A stretch of 64,000 nt of DNA. Origin: Treponema bryantii NK4A124 (GTDB lineage Bacteria; Spirochaetota; Spirochaetia; Treponematales; Treponemataceae). Numbering within the stretch: position 1 is the first letter of the stretch; each line of letters starts with the position of its first letter. Under the pieces are notes generated by a model, which saw only the letters and a list, made by a program, of their open reading frames with translations, did no database searches and was not told the DNA's origin. The stretch lies in assembly GCF_000421345.1 (NCBI RefSeq), contig NZ_ATWV01000004.1, positions 224,832 to 288,831 of the forward strand. Direction: 5' to 3'. Shown here piece after piece: positions 49,079 to 57,381 of the stretch. The position numbers and the translations under genes were made by a program.

Positions 49079-49684
49079 TCATTCTTCTGTCGGAGCAGGA
49101 TTTTCCATTCTCAAAAAGATATCCTTCGCAGTACGGCTTACAAGATAAAAAATAATCGAAGGAATAATTAAGATTCCCGAATAATAGATATACTTAGATA
49201 AATAAATCAAAAGCAAACCTGACACTACCCAGCCCTGAGTCCGAAAACTAATTTTTGTATTCATTGCATAGAGTGCGATAGAATTTTTCAGCGTATTAAT
49301 GAAAGTGTTTGAATAACGCGCAATCAGCGGGTAAGCATATAAATTCACAACCAAGACAACCAGAGCATAAACCGTAAGCGCTGCAATTATAATCAGATTA
49401 AAACCGTAGTCGCGCGCGCGGTCAAAGAAAAAATAACCAAGGCCGCAGCAGGCACCCGTAAAAATAGAAAGCACAAGCCCCTGTAAAAAATCCTGCTTAA
49501 AGGCTTTGAAAAAACGGCGGACAATTCCCCTTACACTCTGAACTTCTTCATCCTCATCTGCAAGGCGCAATGCTACAGCATAAGCCGCACAGGTCGCACC
49601 ACCAATTGTAATTACCGGAATGCAGCAAAGCAGCCACAAACAATTCAAAAAAAATAATTGAAAAAGTTTTTTTATTAAATCCAT
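49079..49684 (-). CDS. YesL-like (DUF624) membrane protein
   Basis: 201 residues from ATG 49684, where GGAG sits six bases ahead; a longer frame begins in a palindromic repeat. Five predicted helices: LFQLFFLNCLWLLCCIPVITIGGATCAAYAVALRLA, FLQGLVLSIFTGACCGLGYFF, LIIIAALTVYALVVLVVNLYAYPLIARY, and two near the end. The first segment with CxxCxP and GGAT matches the DUF624/YesL family, often located near carbohydrate genes. Function unknown. A repeat pair and a serine hydrolase gene lie upstream. Confidence 0.72.
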   Translation of the reverse strand: MDLIKKLFQLFFLNCLWLLCCIPVITIGGATCAAYAVALRLADEDEEVQSVRGIVRRFFKAFKQDFLQGLVLSIFTGACCGLGYFFFDRARDYGFNLIIIAALTVYALVVLVVNLYAYPLIARYSNTFINTLKNSIALYAMNTKISFRTQGWVVSGLLLIYLSKYIYYSGILIIPSIIFYLVSRTAKDIFLRMENPAPTEE

Positions 49685-49703
49685 ATAATCTCCATCATTC
49701 CAC

Positions 49704-49763
49704 GTCATGCTGAACTTGTTTCAGCATCTATTAAATAGATTCCGAAACAAGTTCGGAATGACA
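49704..49763. repeat. Inverted pair of GAT...ATGACA repeats
   Basis: GTCATGCTGAACTTGTTTCAGCATCT followed by AGATTCCGAAACAAGTTCGGAATGACA-type unit, similar to 9091-9151 but with stem changes (CCG/CGG against CCC/GGG). Confidence 0.75.
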
Positions 49764-49765
49764 GG

Positions 49766-50869
49766 CTATTGTTCTACCCACAGCTTCTGCAGATTTCTTG
49801 CAACCGTAGTTGTATTCACCTTTGCAGCAGGGCAATTTGACAACACAATTATAGAAAGCTTATCATCAAAATAATAGCCGTCGTAAGAATTAAAAACATT
49901 CGTAACACCGGCATGAAAGATTGAACCCTCGTGGCAGTAAACCCCATAACCATAAGAGTCAGAATCAATCATTTTTCGGAAGGTCTTTTTCTTAACTACT
50001 TTTCCACCAGTAAAATAAACATTCCACTTAAAAAGATCAGTTGCGGAAGAATTAACGTCACCGCAGCCCAGGGCAAGCGAAGCCGGAATACTGTAATAGC
50101 GGCCCTTGTAATCGTAGCCGCGTGTATCAGTTTTCTGAAAGTCTAGATTTGTGCGGGACATACCACAGCGGTCAAAAATATTTTTCTGCATGTAGTCGGC
50201 AAACGACATCCCACTCACCTGCTCAATAATTCTTGCAAGCAGATAGTAATTTGTATTGCAGTAAAAATATGTTGAATCAGGTTCCGCAAGCAGTGGTGCC
50301 TGGTTCAGATATTCAAGAACAAGATTTTCATCTACCGGCTCACAAGCCATTTGTTTTACTTCGATTCTACGGTAAATATTTTTTGGAAAAAAATCATCTG
50401 CGGCATTGATGTGGTCTGTAAGGCCCGAGCGCATATTCAAAAGCATTTCAATTGTGATTTTATCGCCAGCTTCGAAATCCGGAAAGAACTTTGTAAGCTT
50501 GTCAGTCGTCGCTAACTTCCCCGCCTGGACCAGCTGCATAACCGCAGCGGCCGTCATCTGTTTACTTATAGACCCGGCCTCAAAAGTAGTGTTAATTCCT
50601 ATCGGAACCTGGTCGGGGGCCTCCGCCTTTTCATCACAAACTCCGTAGCCCTTTGCAAAAATTATCGTCCTTCCCCGGCCAACCAGCACCGCGCCCCTAA
50701 AGCCCGCTTCCTGCAGATAAGAGTCGGCACGCGCAGCAAAGTCCCGGTATTTTTTATCGACAATTACCTCGTCTTTCCAGGTGCGTTTTTTTACACTGGA
50801 GCAGGCCGAAAAAAATAAAATAAAAAAAGAGGCTATAAAGAAAAAAAAGTGTATCGCTTTTCTTTTCAT
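49766..50869 (-). CDS. Beta-lactamase-fold serine hydrolase lipoprotein
   Basis: 367 residues from ATG 50869 (AGGAGG immediately upstream); the ORF start 27 bases earlier lacks an SD. Lipobox FFSAC at residues about 20-24. Class-C-like catalytic motifs: SxxK in GSISKQMTAAAVMQL, YxN in YCNTNYYLLA, and HAG in HAGVTNVF. It belongs to the esterase/DD-peptidase group (PF00144), perhaps peptidoglycan or ester hydrolysis in the periplasm. True beta-lactamase action is not implied. Immediately 3' of the IMP cyclohydrolase on the same strand with 39 bases between. Confidence 0.82.
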   Translation of the reverse strand: MKRKAIHFFFFIASFFILFFSACSSVKKRTWKDEVIVDKKYRDFAARADSYLQEAGFRGAVLVGRGRTIIFAKGYGVCDEKAEAPDQVPIGINTTFEAGSISKQMTAAAVMQLVQAGKLATTDKLTKFFPDFEAGDKITIEMLLNMRSGLTDHINAADDFFPKNIYRRIEVKQMACEPVDENLVLEYLNQAPLLAEPDSTYFYCNTNYYLLARIIEQVSGMSFADYMQKNIFDRCGMSRTNLDFQKTDTRGYDYKGRYYSIPASLALGCGDVNSSATDLFKWNVYFTGGKVVKKKTFRKMIDSDSYGYGVYCHEGSIFHAGVTNVFNSYDGYYFDDKLSIIVLSNCPAAKVNTTTVARNLQKLWVEQ

Positions 50870-50908
50870 TATAAACCTCCTCTCGAAGCAATCCATGTTA
50901 TATAAGAA

Positions 50909-51640
50909 CTATTTATTCTTATTTATTATCTTTTCTTCAAACTTACCAGTCGCAAGATCAATAAATCTCACAAAAAGTGAAACCTTATTATCCTCGTTCA
51001 GCGAGCTCCAGATTGTGTTTGCAAACTCTTCAATTCCACCTTCAATCTTGAGCTTTACAGGCTCTCCTTCAAAGCTTGGAAGAGGATTTCCATCACCCAT
51101 ATAAGTATGAATGTAGTGCCCCTCCCCGGCCACAGGATTATCATAAGTGTAAGTAAAGCGCAATGTATTGTCGCCGTTTCCACAGTCACTCTTCAAAATA
51201 GAAAGTGAATAAGCATAACCGCCGTCAACACCGCCTTCCAAATCAAGCAGAGAAGAAATACGTGGAGTGTAGTTTGGAGCGTCGTGCTCGTACTTGCGGC
51301 TGCGCAGAGACTGCTCAAAAGTAAGTCCCTTCTTCAAGCCTTCAAAAATTGTATCTGTCTGGTCACCGTTTGTTACGATTGTCTTTTTTCCAAGCTCGCG
51401 AACTGCGGCATAAATAATAAGGCTTGGGTCGCCTGCAATCAGAGACTCATCAAAAGCCTTTGTACGTACAACCTCGCTGCCATCTTCCTTGTCTGTTACA
51501 AAAACACGGTTGCGGCTTCCTGCACTGCGGCCCATTGTCCAGTAGGCAGAAACTGCATATTTTCCATCAGCTGATTTTCCAGCGATAATACCGCGTCCAG
51601 GATATGTTGTGCTTGATAATTCTTCTTTAATTTCTTTCAT
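50909..51640 (-). CDS. PurO-like IMP cyclohydrolase
   Basis: 243 residues from ATG 51640 (AGAGGA upstream). The family (PF07826) marks are YPGRGIIAGKSADGKYAVSAYWTMGRSAGSRNRVF at residues about 10-50 and the C-terminal NTLRFTYTYDNPVAGEGHYIHTYMGDGNPLPSF. It closes FAICAR to IMP, the last step of purine synthesis, and complements the formyltransferase-only PurH here. A longer frame begins in the palindromic repeat upstream (MSFPGLTGESRI) and is not used. The archaeal-type enzyme in place of the PurH N-terminal domain is a notable feature. Confidence 0.85.
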   Translation of the reverse strand: MKEIKEELSSTTYPGRGIIAGKSADGKYAVSAYWTMGRSAGSRNRVFVTDKEDGSEVVRTKAFDESLIAGDPSLIIYAAVRELGKKTIVTNGDQTDTIFEGLKKGLTFEQSLRSRKYEHDAPNYTPRISSLLDLEGGVDGGYAYSLSILKSDCGNGDNTLRFTYTYDNPVAGEGHYIHTYMGDGNPLPSFEGEPVKLKIEGGIEEFANTIWSSLNEDNKVSLFVRFIDLATGKFEEKIINKNK

Positions 51641-51659
51641 TGTTATCCTCTGTATTCTA

Positions 51660-51720
51660 GATTCCCCGGTCAAGCCGGGGAATGACAATTTATGTCATTG
51701 TCGGGCTTGACCCGACAATC
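51660..51720. repeat. Head-to-head pair of GATT...AATGACA repeats
   Basis: GATTCCCCGGTCAAGCCGGGGAATGACA-type unit then ATTTA then the reverse unit TGTCATTGTCGGGCTTGACCCGACAATC. Inner stems CCCC/GGGG and GTCGGG/CCCGAC are different but each is self-complementary. Confidence 0.8.
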
Positions 51721-51729
51721 TCCTATTTC

Positions 51730-52617
51730 TCAATCGATGCCATGCTGTCTCTCCAGATATTCCATAACAGCATCAACAGTCTTCTGTTTTGGATCAGCCT
51801 CGTCTGCCGGCAGACTTTCCAGAATCTTATTTCTGAATTCCTTACAGTCAATAACAGGACTTGCAGTAAAGGTACACTTTCCTGTCTCCATAATATCAGC
51901 AAGCATATCATCCGGATTTTCAGGATTAATGCGCAGACAGTTTCCGTTGATTGAAACAAGAATCATCTTATCGAAAAGTCTTAAATAAGAATCAATCTCT
52001 CGAAGACCGCGCTTTGTTTCCGGCTTACCAGGACGGTATCTTGTACCGCTTGGGAAAACCAGAATCATCTGACCACGCTTTTTACAGCTGTCCATTGCTC
52101 GCATTGCCGCAAAGTTGATTTTTCTTGCACGCTGCTCTTCTGCAATTTTTTCTTCTTCAGAAATTTCTTTTCCTTCAACAGCGTTCAAAGAACGGGTAGG
52201 ATAAATTACAACGCGGGTAAAACCTTCTGTAAATGCACGTACTCCAGGATTTGCTTCGTTAAGCTTCATTCCCGCAACAGCGACAATTCTCTGAGACATA
52301 TCCTTTGCCCATTCTTCGCCCTGCTTTTCGAGAAGATAAAGAATTCCCGGCAAATCAAGATTAGTATAATGCTCCATCAAAATAAGGCCGGTTTTTCCTT
52401 CCTTTGTAACAGTATCATAAAAAGCCTTAAAGTTTTCAACATTTCCCAAACCTGATTCAGAATTAAAGGCTTCATCCAGCAACTGCCACATATAAGGTCT
52501 TAGCTGCATGTTTGCTTCTTCATAAACTTTTGTTTCGTCAATTTTGGCAGCAGCGTGTGACATTTTAAGCATTTCTGCAAAAACACTGCCAAATTTGTCT
52601 TTCAACATAATTCCCAT
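51730..52617 (-). CDS. Glycerol-3-phosphate acyltransferase-like protein
   Basis: 295 residues from ATG 52617; GGAA lies about ten bases ahead and the longer frame has weaker support. PlsC-type acyltransferase motifs: H-x4-D in EHYTNLDLPG, then PSGTR in LVFPSGTRYRPGKPE and the substrate-binding region SINGNCLRI. The length and the His-Tyr motif resemble the PlsB/GPAT family of chlamydia and plastids more than LPA acyltransferases. It would acylate glycerol-3-phosphate or a related head group at the inner membrane. It lies in the same direction as the PurO-like gene with a repeat between them. Confidence 0.78.
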   Translation of the reverse strand: MGIMLKDKFGSVFAEMLKMSHAAAKIDETKVYEEANMQLRPYMWQLLDEAFNSESGLGNVENFKAFYDTVTKEGKTGLILMEHYTNLDLPGILYLLEKQGEEWAKDMSQRIVAVAGMKLNEANPGVRAFTEGFTRVVIYPTRSLNAVEGKEISEEEKIAEEQRARKINFAAMRAMDSCKKRGQMILVFPSGTRYRPGKPETKRGLREIDSYLRLFDKMILVSINGNCLRINPENPDDMLADIMETGKCTFTASPVIDCKEFRNKILESLPADEADPKQKTVDAVMEYLERQHGID

Positions 52618-52716
52618 AAATGAGTTCCTTTTCCTTACGTTATGCAAACCGCAAAAGCGGCTGCTTTTATTTAAGAATAGTTGAATTCCATTATAGATTA
52701 TTTATGACTTAGAGAC

Positions 52717-52729
52717 AATAATAACAATT
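52717..52729 (+). promoter_or_regulatory. Weak -10 close to the xylanase start
   Basis: AATAAT (52717-52722) ends seven bases before ATG 52730; no SD. The -35 is poor, so the leaderless assignment is tentative. Confidence 0.35.
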
Positions 52730-54424
52730 ATGATGAAACGAATGATTTTAATTCTTACTGCGGCACTTATAATTTTTACCGGCTGCTCTGCAAAAGCCCC
52801 GGCTTCCAGAATCATAGAAAACTCAGATGGTTCTGTGAATATCACCCGGATTGATGAAGATGGAAAAGCCATTCTCTTCAATAAAAAATACGGTGACAAG
52901 AAAAATGTAACTCAAGTCACACTCTCAAAAGCTTCCCGTTCAAATCCAGTTACAGTAGATTTGTCTGCTTATGAAGGAAAGGATATTGAAATTCAGCTTT
53001 CCTGCGAAATGCTTGTTGAAGATAAATCAAAAGAAAAAACTCAGATTATATGGATGATAAACGAGCTTGAAGAAAACTTCCCAAAGCTTTTTGACCGCAA
53101 GGTTGAAAACGGAAAATGGTTTTCTGTAAACAAGAGGCTTACACTTCATCTTTCAGGAAAACGCCAGCTCTATGTTTCAGGCGGAACTCTCAATAAAGAT
53201 TCTTCTACTATCTACATACGAAACTTTAAGCTTCGCCTTGCCGGAGAAGGTCTTACTTCAAACAGTCCTCAGCCAGCCTCATGGACAGAAGTTACCGGAG
53301 TGAAGGATGCACTTAAAGATTATTTTGATTACTTTGGCTTCTGCGTATCTTACAACGACGGGTTCCGGGAACCTCTTCTTCAGCAGGGCCTCCCCCTCCA
53401 TGCAAGCGTAATCACAATGGAAAATGAGTTTAAACCGGATTTTATTTTCGCCTGGGCTAAACCAAACAAGCTCACGGACTTCAAGGCAGAAGACGGAAAC
53501 TACTACGAAGTACCTGCAGACATGCCAAACTTTAAACAGATGGACAACATTCTCTCTGATATGAAAAAGCTTGGCTTAAAACTCCGCGGTCACACCCTCG
53601 TATGGCACAGCCAGACTCCGGCCTGGTTCTTTATGAAAAACTTCAGCTGTAACAACGAAACTCAGCTGGTAACCCCAGCAGAAATGAATGCCCGCATGGA
53701 GTGGTACATAAAATCAGTTATGGACCATGTTGCCCAATGGGAAAAGAAAAACAACAATGGCGAACATATTATTATTGCCTGGGACGTTGTAAACGAAGCT
53801 GCTTCTGATAATGCAACAAATACCAACTTCCTCCGCGATGCCAGCTCAAGCAAATGGTTTGCAATCTACCAGAACGAAAGCTTTATTGTAAATGCCTTCC
53901 GCTACGCAAATAAATATGCTCCAAAAGATGTAAAGCTTGTTTATAACGATTACGGCTGTGCTTCAATCAATAAAAACAAGGCCATCTGTAAAATCATTGA
54001 TGCAATTCAGGCCGCTCCGGATGCACGCATAGACGCCGCCGGCATGCAGACCCACATAGGCATTAATGATTCACCGGCTGATTTTGAAAAAGCAGTACAG
54101 AATTTCCTCGCAAAGGGCATAAATGTTCAGATTACAGAAATGGACGTAGCAAACGGCGCTTCAAACTACAATGCAATGAAACTTAAAGCCTGCTATCACG
54201 ATTATTTTGCAATGTTCATCAGAAACCGTAAGCAGCCTGGCAAAAATGGAATTGAAGGCGTAACCCTCTGGGGAATCCGCGACGAATGGACCTGGCTCAA
54301 CAGCATGCATAAGGGCCACACTCAGTATCCGCTTTTATTCAAGGGCAAAAACTTTGAATGTAAACCGGCCTATTACGGAGTTATGGAAGCTGTCAGCGAA
54401 GCCCGTGCTGCCGATGCAAAATAA
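52730..54424 (+). CDS. GH10 endo-1,4-beta-xylanase lipoprotein
   Basis: 564 residues. Lipobox FTGC near residue 19. Residues 45-175 are a CBM4/22-like beta-sandwich (VTVDLSAYEGKDIEIQLSC, FSVNKRLTLHLSGKRQLYVSGG). The GH10 catalytic domain is from about 210 to 555: GHTLVWHSQTPAWFF, acid/base E356 in WDVVNEA, nucleophile E470 in QITEMDV, and the closing GVTLWGIRDEWTW. It cleaves xylan internally and is held at the membrane. Its product uptake genes are not in the window. A repeat-derived segment follows the stop. Confidence 0.93.
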   Translation: MMKRMILILTAALIIFTGCSAKAPASRIIENSDGSVNITRIDEDGKAILFNKKYGDKKNVTQVTLSKASRSNPVTVDLSAYEGKDIEIQLSCEMLVEDKSKEKTQIIWMINELEENFPKLFDRKVENGKWFSVNKRLTLHLSGKRQLYVSGGTLNKDSSTIYIRNFKLRLAGEGLTSNSPQPASWTEVTGVKDALKDYFDYFGFCVSYNDGFREPLLQQGLPLHASVITMENEFKPDFIFAWAKPNKLTDFKAEDGNYYEVPADMPNFKQMDNILSDMKKLGLKLRGHTLVWHSQTPAWFFMKNFSCNNETQLVTPAEMNARMEWYIKSVMDHVAQWEKKNNNGEHIIIAWDVVNEAASDNATNTNFLRDASSSKWFAIYQNESFIVNAFRYANKYAPKDVKLVYNDYGCASINKNKAICKIIDAIQAAPDARIDAAGMQTHIGINDSPADFEKAVQNFLAKGINVQITEMDVANGASNYNAMKLKACYHDYFAMFIRNRKQPGKNGIEGVTLWGIRDEWTWLNSMHKGHTQYPLLFKGKNFECKPAYYGVMEAVSEARAADAK

Positions 54425-54426
54425 AA

Positions 54427-54450
54427 CCCCGGTAGTTGAGTCTGTCGAAA
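54427..54450. repeat. Degenerate copy of the GGTGGTT...AACCACC repeat
   Basis: GGTAGTTGAG and TCGAAACCACC remain, with the inner stem reduced to TCTG. Shows loss of the variable core. Confidence 0.5.
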
Positions 54451-54515
54451 CCACCTTACAACTTTCTTCTAAAGAAAATCCCTTTTTCTGCCGATAACAT
54501 AATGAGGTATTATAT

Positions 54516-55403
54516 ATGAAAAAGGGAACTTCATTTTTTTACATTTCTCTCGCACTTATCGCAGTCTCACTTCTTTCCTGCAAACTCAAAACCGAAGAAG
54601 AAGATCTTCTTGATAAACCTGGTGTAAATATCACAGAAAATCAGGTTACTTTAATTATCCCAAAAACAAGCAACAGCACAAAATATATTAATATTTATAG
54701 ACGCGACAAACAATTTGATGAAGATATAAACATCGGAGTTATTTATCATCCACAGGCTCTCGGAAATGACGGCAAAAACTACGTTTTTATAGACAGTTTA
54801 ATCAAAAAAAATCATGCCTATGATTACAGAGTACGCTATTGTACAGACGGAGAATACTACTATACTGCCTGGTCAGATAAAATCTATATTGAAGATAACT
54901 ATAATGCTTATGAAGAAAATGTTAATTTAACTTTCAGAACAACCAGTGGTACAGATTTGTTTGATTTGTTATACGAACCAACAGACTTTACTTTATTGAT
55001 TAACAGTACAATTGTCGCACCTGAATTCCCTGAATACACAAGCCAGAATTTCAAACCTATGATTATTGTTACAAACGGAGAATCAACTCAGGTTTTCGAA
55101 ATTCCTGCCCTCACTCAAAATACAAAGATTGCATTAAGAAGTTTGCTTCCTGCAGACTTCCTTGACACAGATATTTCTTTCGTAGGAATTGTTGGCCAGA
55201 AAACCATATTTGATGATGACACAAATGATGTTCTGGAAAACAATGACACTAACCACGATGGCAAACCTGATGAAGAAAAACTCAATAAAATAGTTATCTG
55301 GACCGACCCTACTCCTCTTACTATTAATCCTAGTGCAAAAATAGTAAACATTCCTTCTCAGTCTGGAACAACAGGTTTGGACTACGGCCGCAGAGTAAAA
55401 TAG
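54516..55403 (+). CDS. Hypothetical lipoprotein with fibronectin-like beta domain
   Basis: 295 residues. Lipobox LLSC after MKKGTSFFYISLALIAVS. Mature region is beta-rich: the pattern TKYINIYRRDKQFDEDINIGVIYHP and HAYDYRVRYCTDGEYYYTAWSDKIYI looks like an FN3 domain. The segment DDTNDVLENNDTNHDGKPDEEKLN resembles a calcium-binding thrombospondin-type or dockerin-like loop. Not recognised as a family. SD is weak (GAGG 12 bases upstream). Possibly a surface partner of the xylanase (inference). Confidence 0.6.
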   Translation: MKKGTSFFYISLALIAVSLLSCKLKTEEEDLLDKPGVNITENQVTLIIPKTSNSTKYINIYRRDKQFDEDINIGVIYHPQALGNDGKNYVFIDSLIKKNHAYDYRVRYCTDGEYYYTAWSDKIYIEDNYNAYEENVNLTFRTTSGTDLFDLLYEPTDFTLLINSTIVAPEFPEYTSQNFKPMIIVTNGESTQVFEIPALTQNTKIALRSLLPADFLDTDISFVGIVGQKTIFDDDTNDVLENNDTNHDGKPDEEKLNKIVIWTDPTPLTINPSAKIVNIPSQSGTTGLDYGRRVK

Positions 55404-55435
55404 GCTTCCATAGCATAATGCCACCATTATGACAA

Positions 55436-55464
55436 TTGAACAAAAATTGTTAAAATGGTATTTT
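55436..55464 (+). promoter_or_regulatory. Near-leaderless promoter of the RlmL-like gene
   Basis: TTGAAC (55436-55441), 17-base spacer, TATTTT (55459-55464), eight bases, ATG 55473. Predicted start near 55471; no SD. Confidence 0.6.
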
Positions 55465-55472
55465 AACCCAGT

Positions 55473-56630
55473 ATGAATACTCTGGTCGCATTATGCGCTG
55501 TAGGTGCCGAGCGAATTCTCGGCAACGAAATCAAACATTTAGGTTATAAACTCAAGGGCAATGCCCCAGGCCGCGTTTATTTTACAGGCGACGACGACGC
55601 TCTTTTTAAGGCAAATCTTTGTTTACGAACAGCAGACCGTCTTTACCTGCAGCTTGCAGAATACAATGCTTTAAATTTTGATGAACTTTACGATGGAACT
55701 TATTCTGTTGCATGGCAGGACTATCTTAATAAAGATTCCCGCATTGTAGTTGATAAGGTCCGCACTTACAAAAGCAAACTCAATTCTGAACATTCAATTC
55801 AGGGAATCGTTCATAAGGCAATTTACTCTAAGCTGGGTGATGTCTGGAAAATGTCTTCCATGCCGGAATCCGGTGAGCAGAGTGATATTCGCGTTTATGT
55901 TGATGAAAACAAGGTTTTAGTTCTTCTGGATCTTTCCGGACTTCCTCTCCACAAACGCGGCTACCGTGTAGACGGCGGTATTGCTCCACTCCGCGAAACT
56001 CTTGCGGCAACACTCTTGCAGGAAATGATGTGGCGCCGCAAAACTCCGCTGCACGACCCTTTCTGCGGTTCGGGAACCATTGCAATTGAAGCAACTCTTT
56101 ACGCCTTCAATGTTGCCCCGGGCTTCGGCCGCCGCTTTGCTCTGGAAAACCTTCCGATTTATAACGAAAAACGCGCTGCCGAAATAAAAGCCGAAGAAGC
56201 TGCAAAGATCCGCACAGATGTAGAAGTTCGCATTACCGGATCTGATATTGATAACGCTGCAGTTGAGCGGGCAAAGAAAAATGCCGAGTACGCCTGTGTT
56301 ATGGCCGGCCGCGCCCTTAAATCAATTGATATAAGCGCCCATATTCCACGCCCTGATTTTATTCAGTCTGATTTTGCAGAGCTTGCTGCACCATACGACG
56401 AAGGACTTCTTCTCTGCAACCCGCCATACGGTGAACGTCTTGGAGATGCAGACCAGGCCCGCGAGCTTTATACAAACATGGCCAGTCTCTGGACAGACTT
56501 TAATGGCTGGGATTTAGGAATCATTACTTCAAACGAAGACTTCCAGGAATGCTTTGGTCACAAAACTACGGCCATCAAAAAACTCAAGGCCGGTAATCTT
56601 GATACCTCATTCTATATTTACAGAAGATAA
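55473..56630 (+). CDS. THUMP-domain RNA guanine-N2 methyltransferase (RlmL-like)
   Basis: 385 residues. N-terminal THUMP region (VGAERILGNEIKHLGYKLKGNAPGRVYFTGD), then a Rossmann methyltransferase with DPFCGSGTIAIEATL (AdoMet), GSDIDNAAVERAKKNA and the NPPYGERLGD catalytic motif. It resembles the m2G2445 methyltransferase half of E. coli RlmL or YcbY; the second (RlmK) half is absent. Substrate base not determined. Leaderless promoter. It is followed by tetR 13 bases later, so the two may be co-transcribed. Confidence 0.85.
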   Translation: MNTLVALCAVGAERILGNEIKHLGYKLKGNAPGRVYFTGDDDALFKANLCLRTADRLYLQLAEYNALNFDELYDGTYSVAWQDYLNKDSRIVVDKVRTYKSKLNSEHSIQGIVHKAIYSKLGDVWKMSSMPESGEQSDIRVYVDENKVLVLLDLSGLPLHKRGYRVDGGIAPLRETLAATLLQEMMWRRKTPLHDPFCGSGTIAIEATLYAFNVAPGFGRRFALENLPIYNEKRAAEIKAEEAAKIRTDVEVRITGSDIDNAAVERAKKNAEYACVMAGRALKSIDISAHIPRPDFIQSDFAELAAPYDEGLLLCNPPYGERLGDADQARELYTNMASLWTDFNGWDLGIITSNEDFQECFGHKTTAIKKLKAGNLDTSFYIYRR

Positions 56631-56643
56631 GGAGATATGCTAA

Positions 56644-57237
56644 ATGGCAATTGTTGTTGAGCACGATAAACGCAAGCAGGAAATCTTACAGAAATCTCTC
56701 GACGTATTTATTGAAGAAGGCTACGAAGATGCAACCTTCCAGAAAATTGCCGACCGCTGCGGAATTACCCGCACTACTCTTTATATCTACTTTAAGAACA
56801 AACACGAAATCTTTTTAGGAAGCATTAAGGAATTACTTTCTGAACTGGAAGAAGCCCTCAAAAAAATCATGATGGACTCTTCCCTGAATTCAGAAGCAAC
56901 CCTCAGAGCCGTTCTTTCAACTCTTGCAGATTCTATCGAATATAATAAAAAACTCTTCAGTGTTCTTCTCAACTATCTTATGCAGCTTAAAAAATCCGGG
57001 GTTGATACAAACGAAAGAGTCCGCCGCAGAGTAATACGTCTGCGCCACCTTTTAAGCACAATTCTGATTAAAGGAATTCAGGCTAAAGAATTCAAAGAAA
57101 TAAATGTAAAGATTATAAACGACACTCTCTACGGTCTGCTCGAATCTGCAATCTTCCGCATTGCCGTTTTGAACAAAGATGATGTAGCCGACGTACGCGC
57201 TGCTCTCAACACTACTGTAGATTTATTCAAAGCATAA
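56644..57237 (+). CDS. TetR-family transcriptional regulator
   Basis: 197 residues. HTH within 10-55 (ILQKSLDVFIEEGYEDATFQKIADRCGITRTTLYIYFKNKHEIF) fits TetR, with the YFKNKHEIF end. The rest is a helical ligand/dimer region. SD AAGGAG. Genes controlled are unknown; the RlmL-like gene lies immediately upstream. Two palindromic repeats separate it from pheS. Confidence 0.88.
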   Translation: MAIVVEHDKRKQEILQKSLDVFIEEGYEDATFQKIADRCGITRTTLYIYFKNKHEIFLGSIKELLSELEEALKKIMMDSSLNSEATLRAVLSTLADSIEYNKKLFSVLLNYLMQLKKSGVDTNERVRRRVIRLRHLLSTILIKGIQAKEFKEINVKIINDTLYGLLESAIFRIAVLNKDDVADVRAALNTTVDLFKA

Positions 57238-57241
57238 AAAA

Positions 57242-57381
57242 ACGGTGGTTTCGATACACTTCGCTTCGCGAAGCACTCAACCACCGCTCTTTACTAAACA
57301 TACGGTGGTTGAGTAGTACGGAGCTGAAGCTCCTACCGTATCGAAACCACCGTCGTCATGCTGAACTTGTTTCAGCATCTA
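57242..57381. repeat. Two GGTGGTT palindromic repeats and one GATGCTG half-unit
   Basis: Copy 57242-57286 with inner stem CTTCGC-TTC-GCGAAG. Copy 57302-57352 in opposite orientation with inner stem GTACGGAGCTGAAGCTCCTAC. Then GTCATGCTGAACTTGTTTCAGCATCT (57355-57381) up to the pheS stop. Tandem mixed families. Confidence 0.8.

Noticed and set aside
50909..51688. Longer IMP cyclohydrolase start at 51688
   Set aside because: The first 16 codons are read from a palindromic repeat and the ATG at 51640 has a proper SD.
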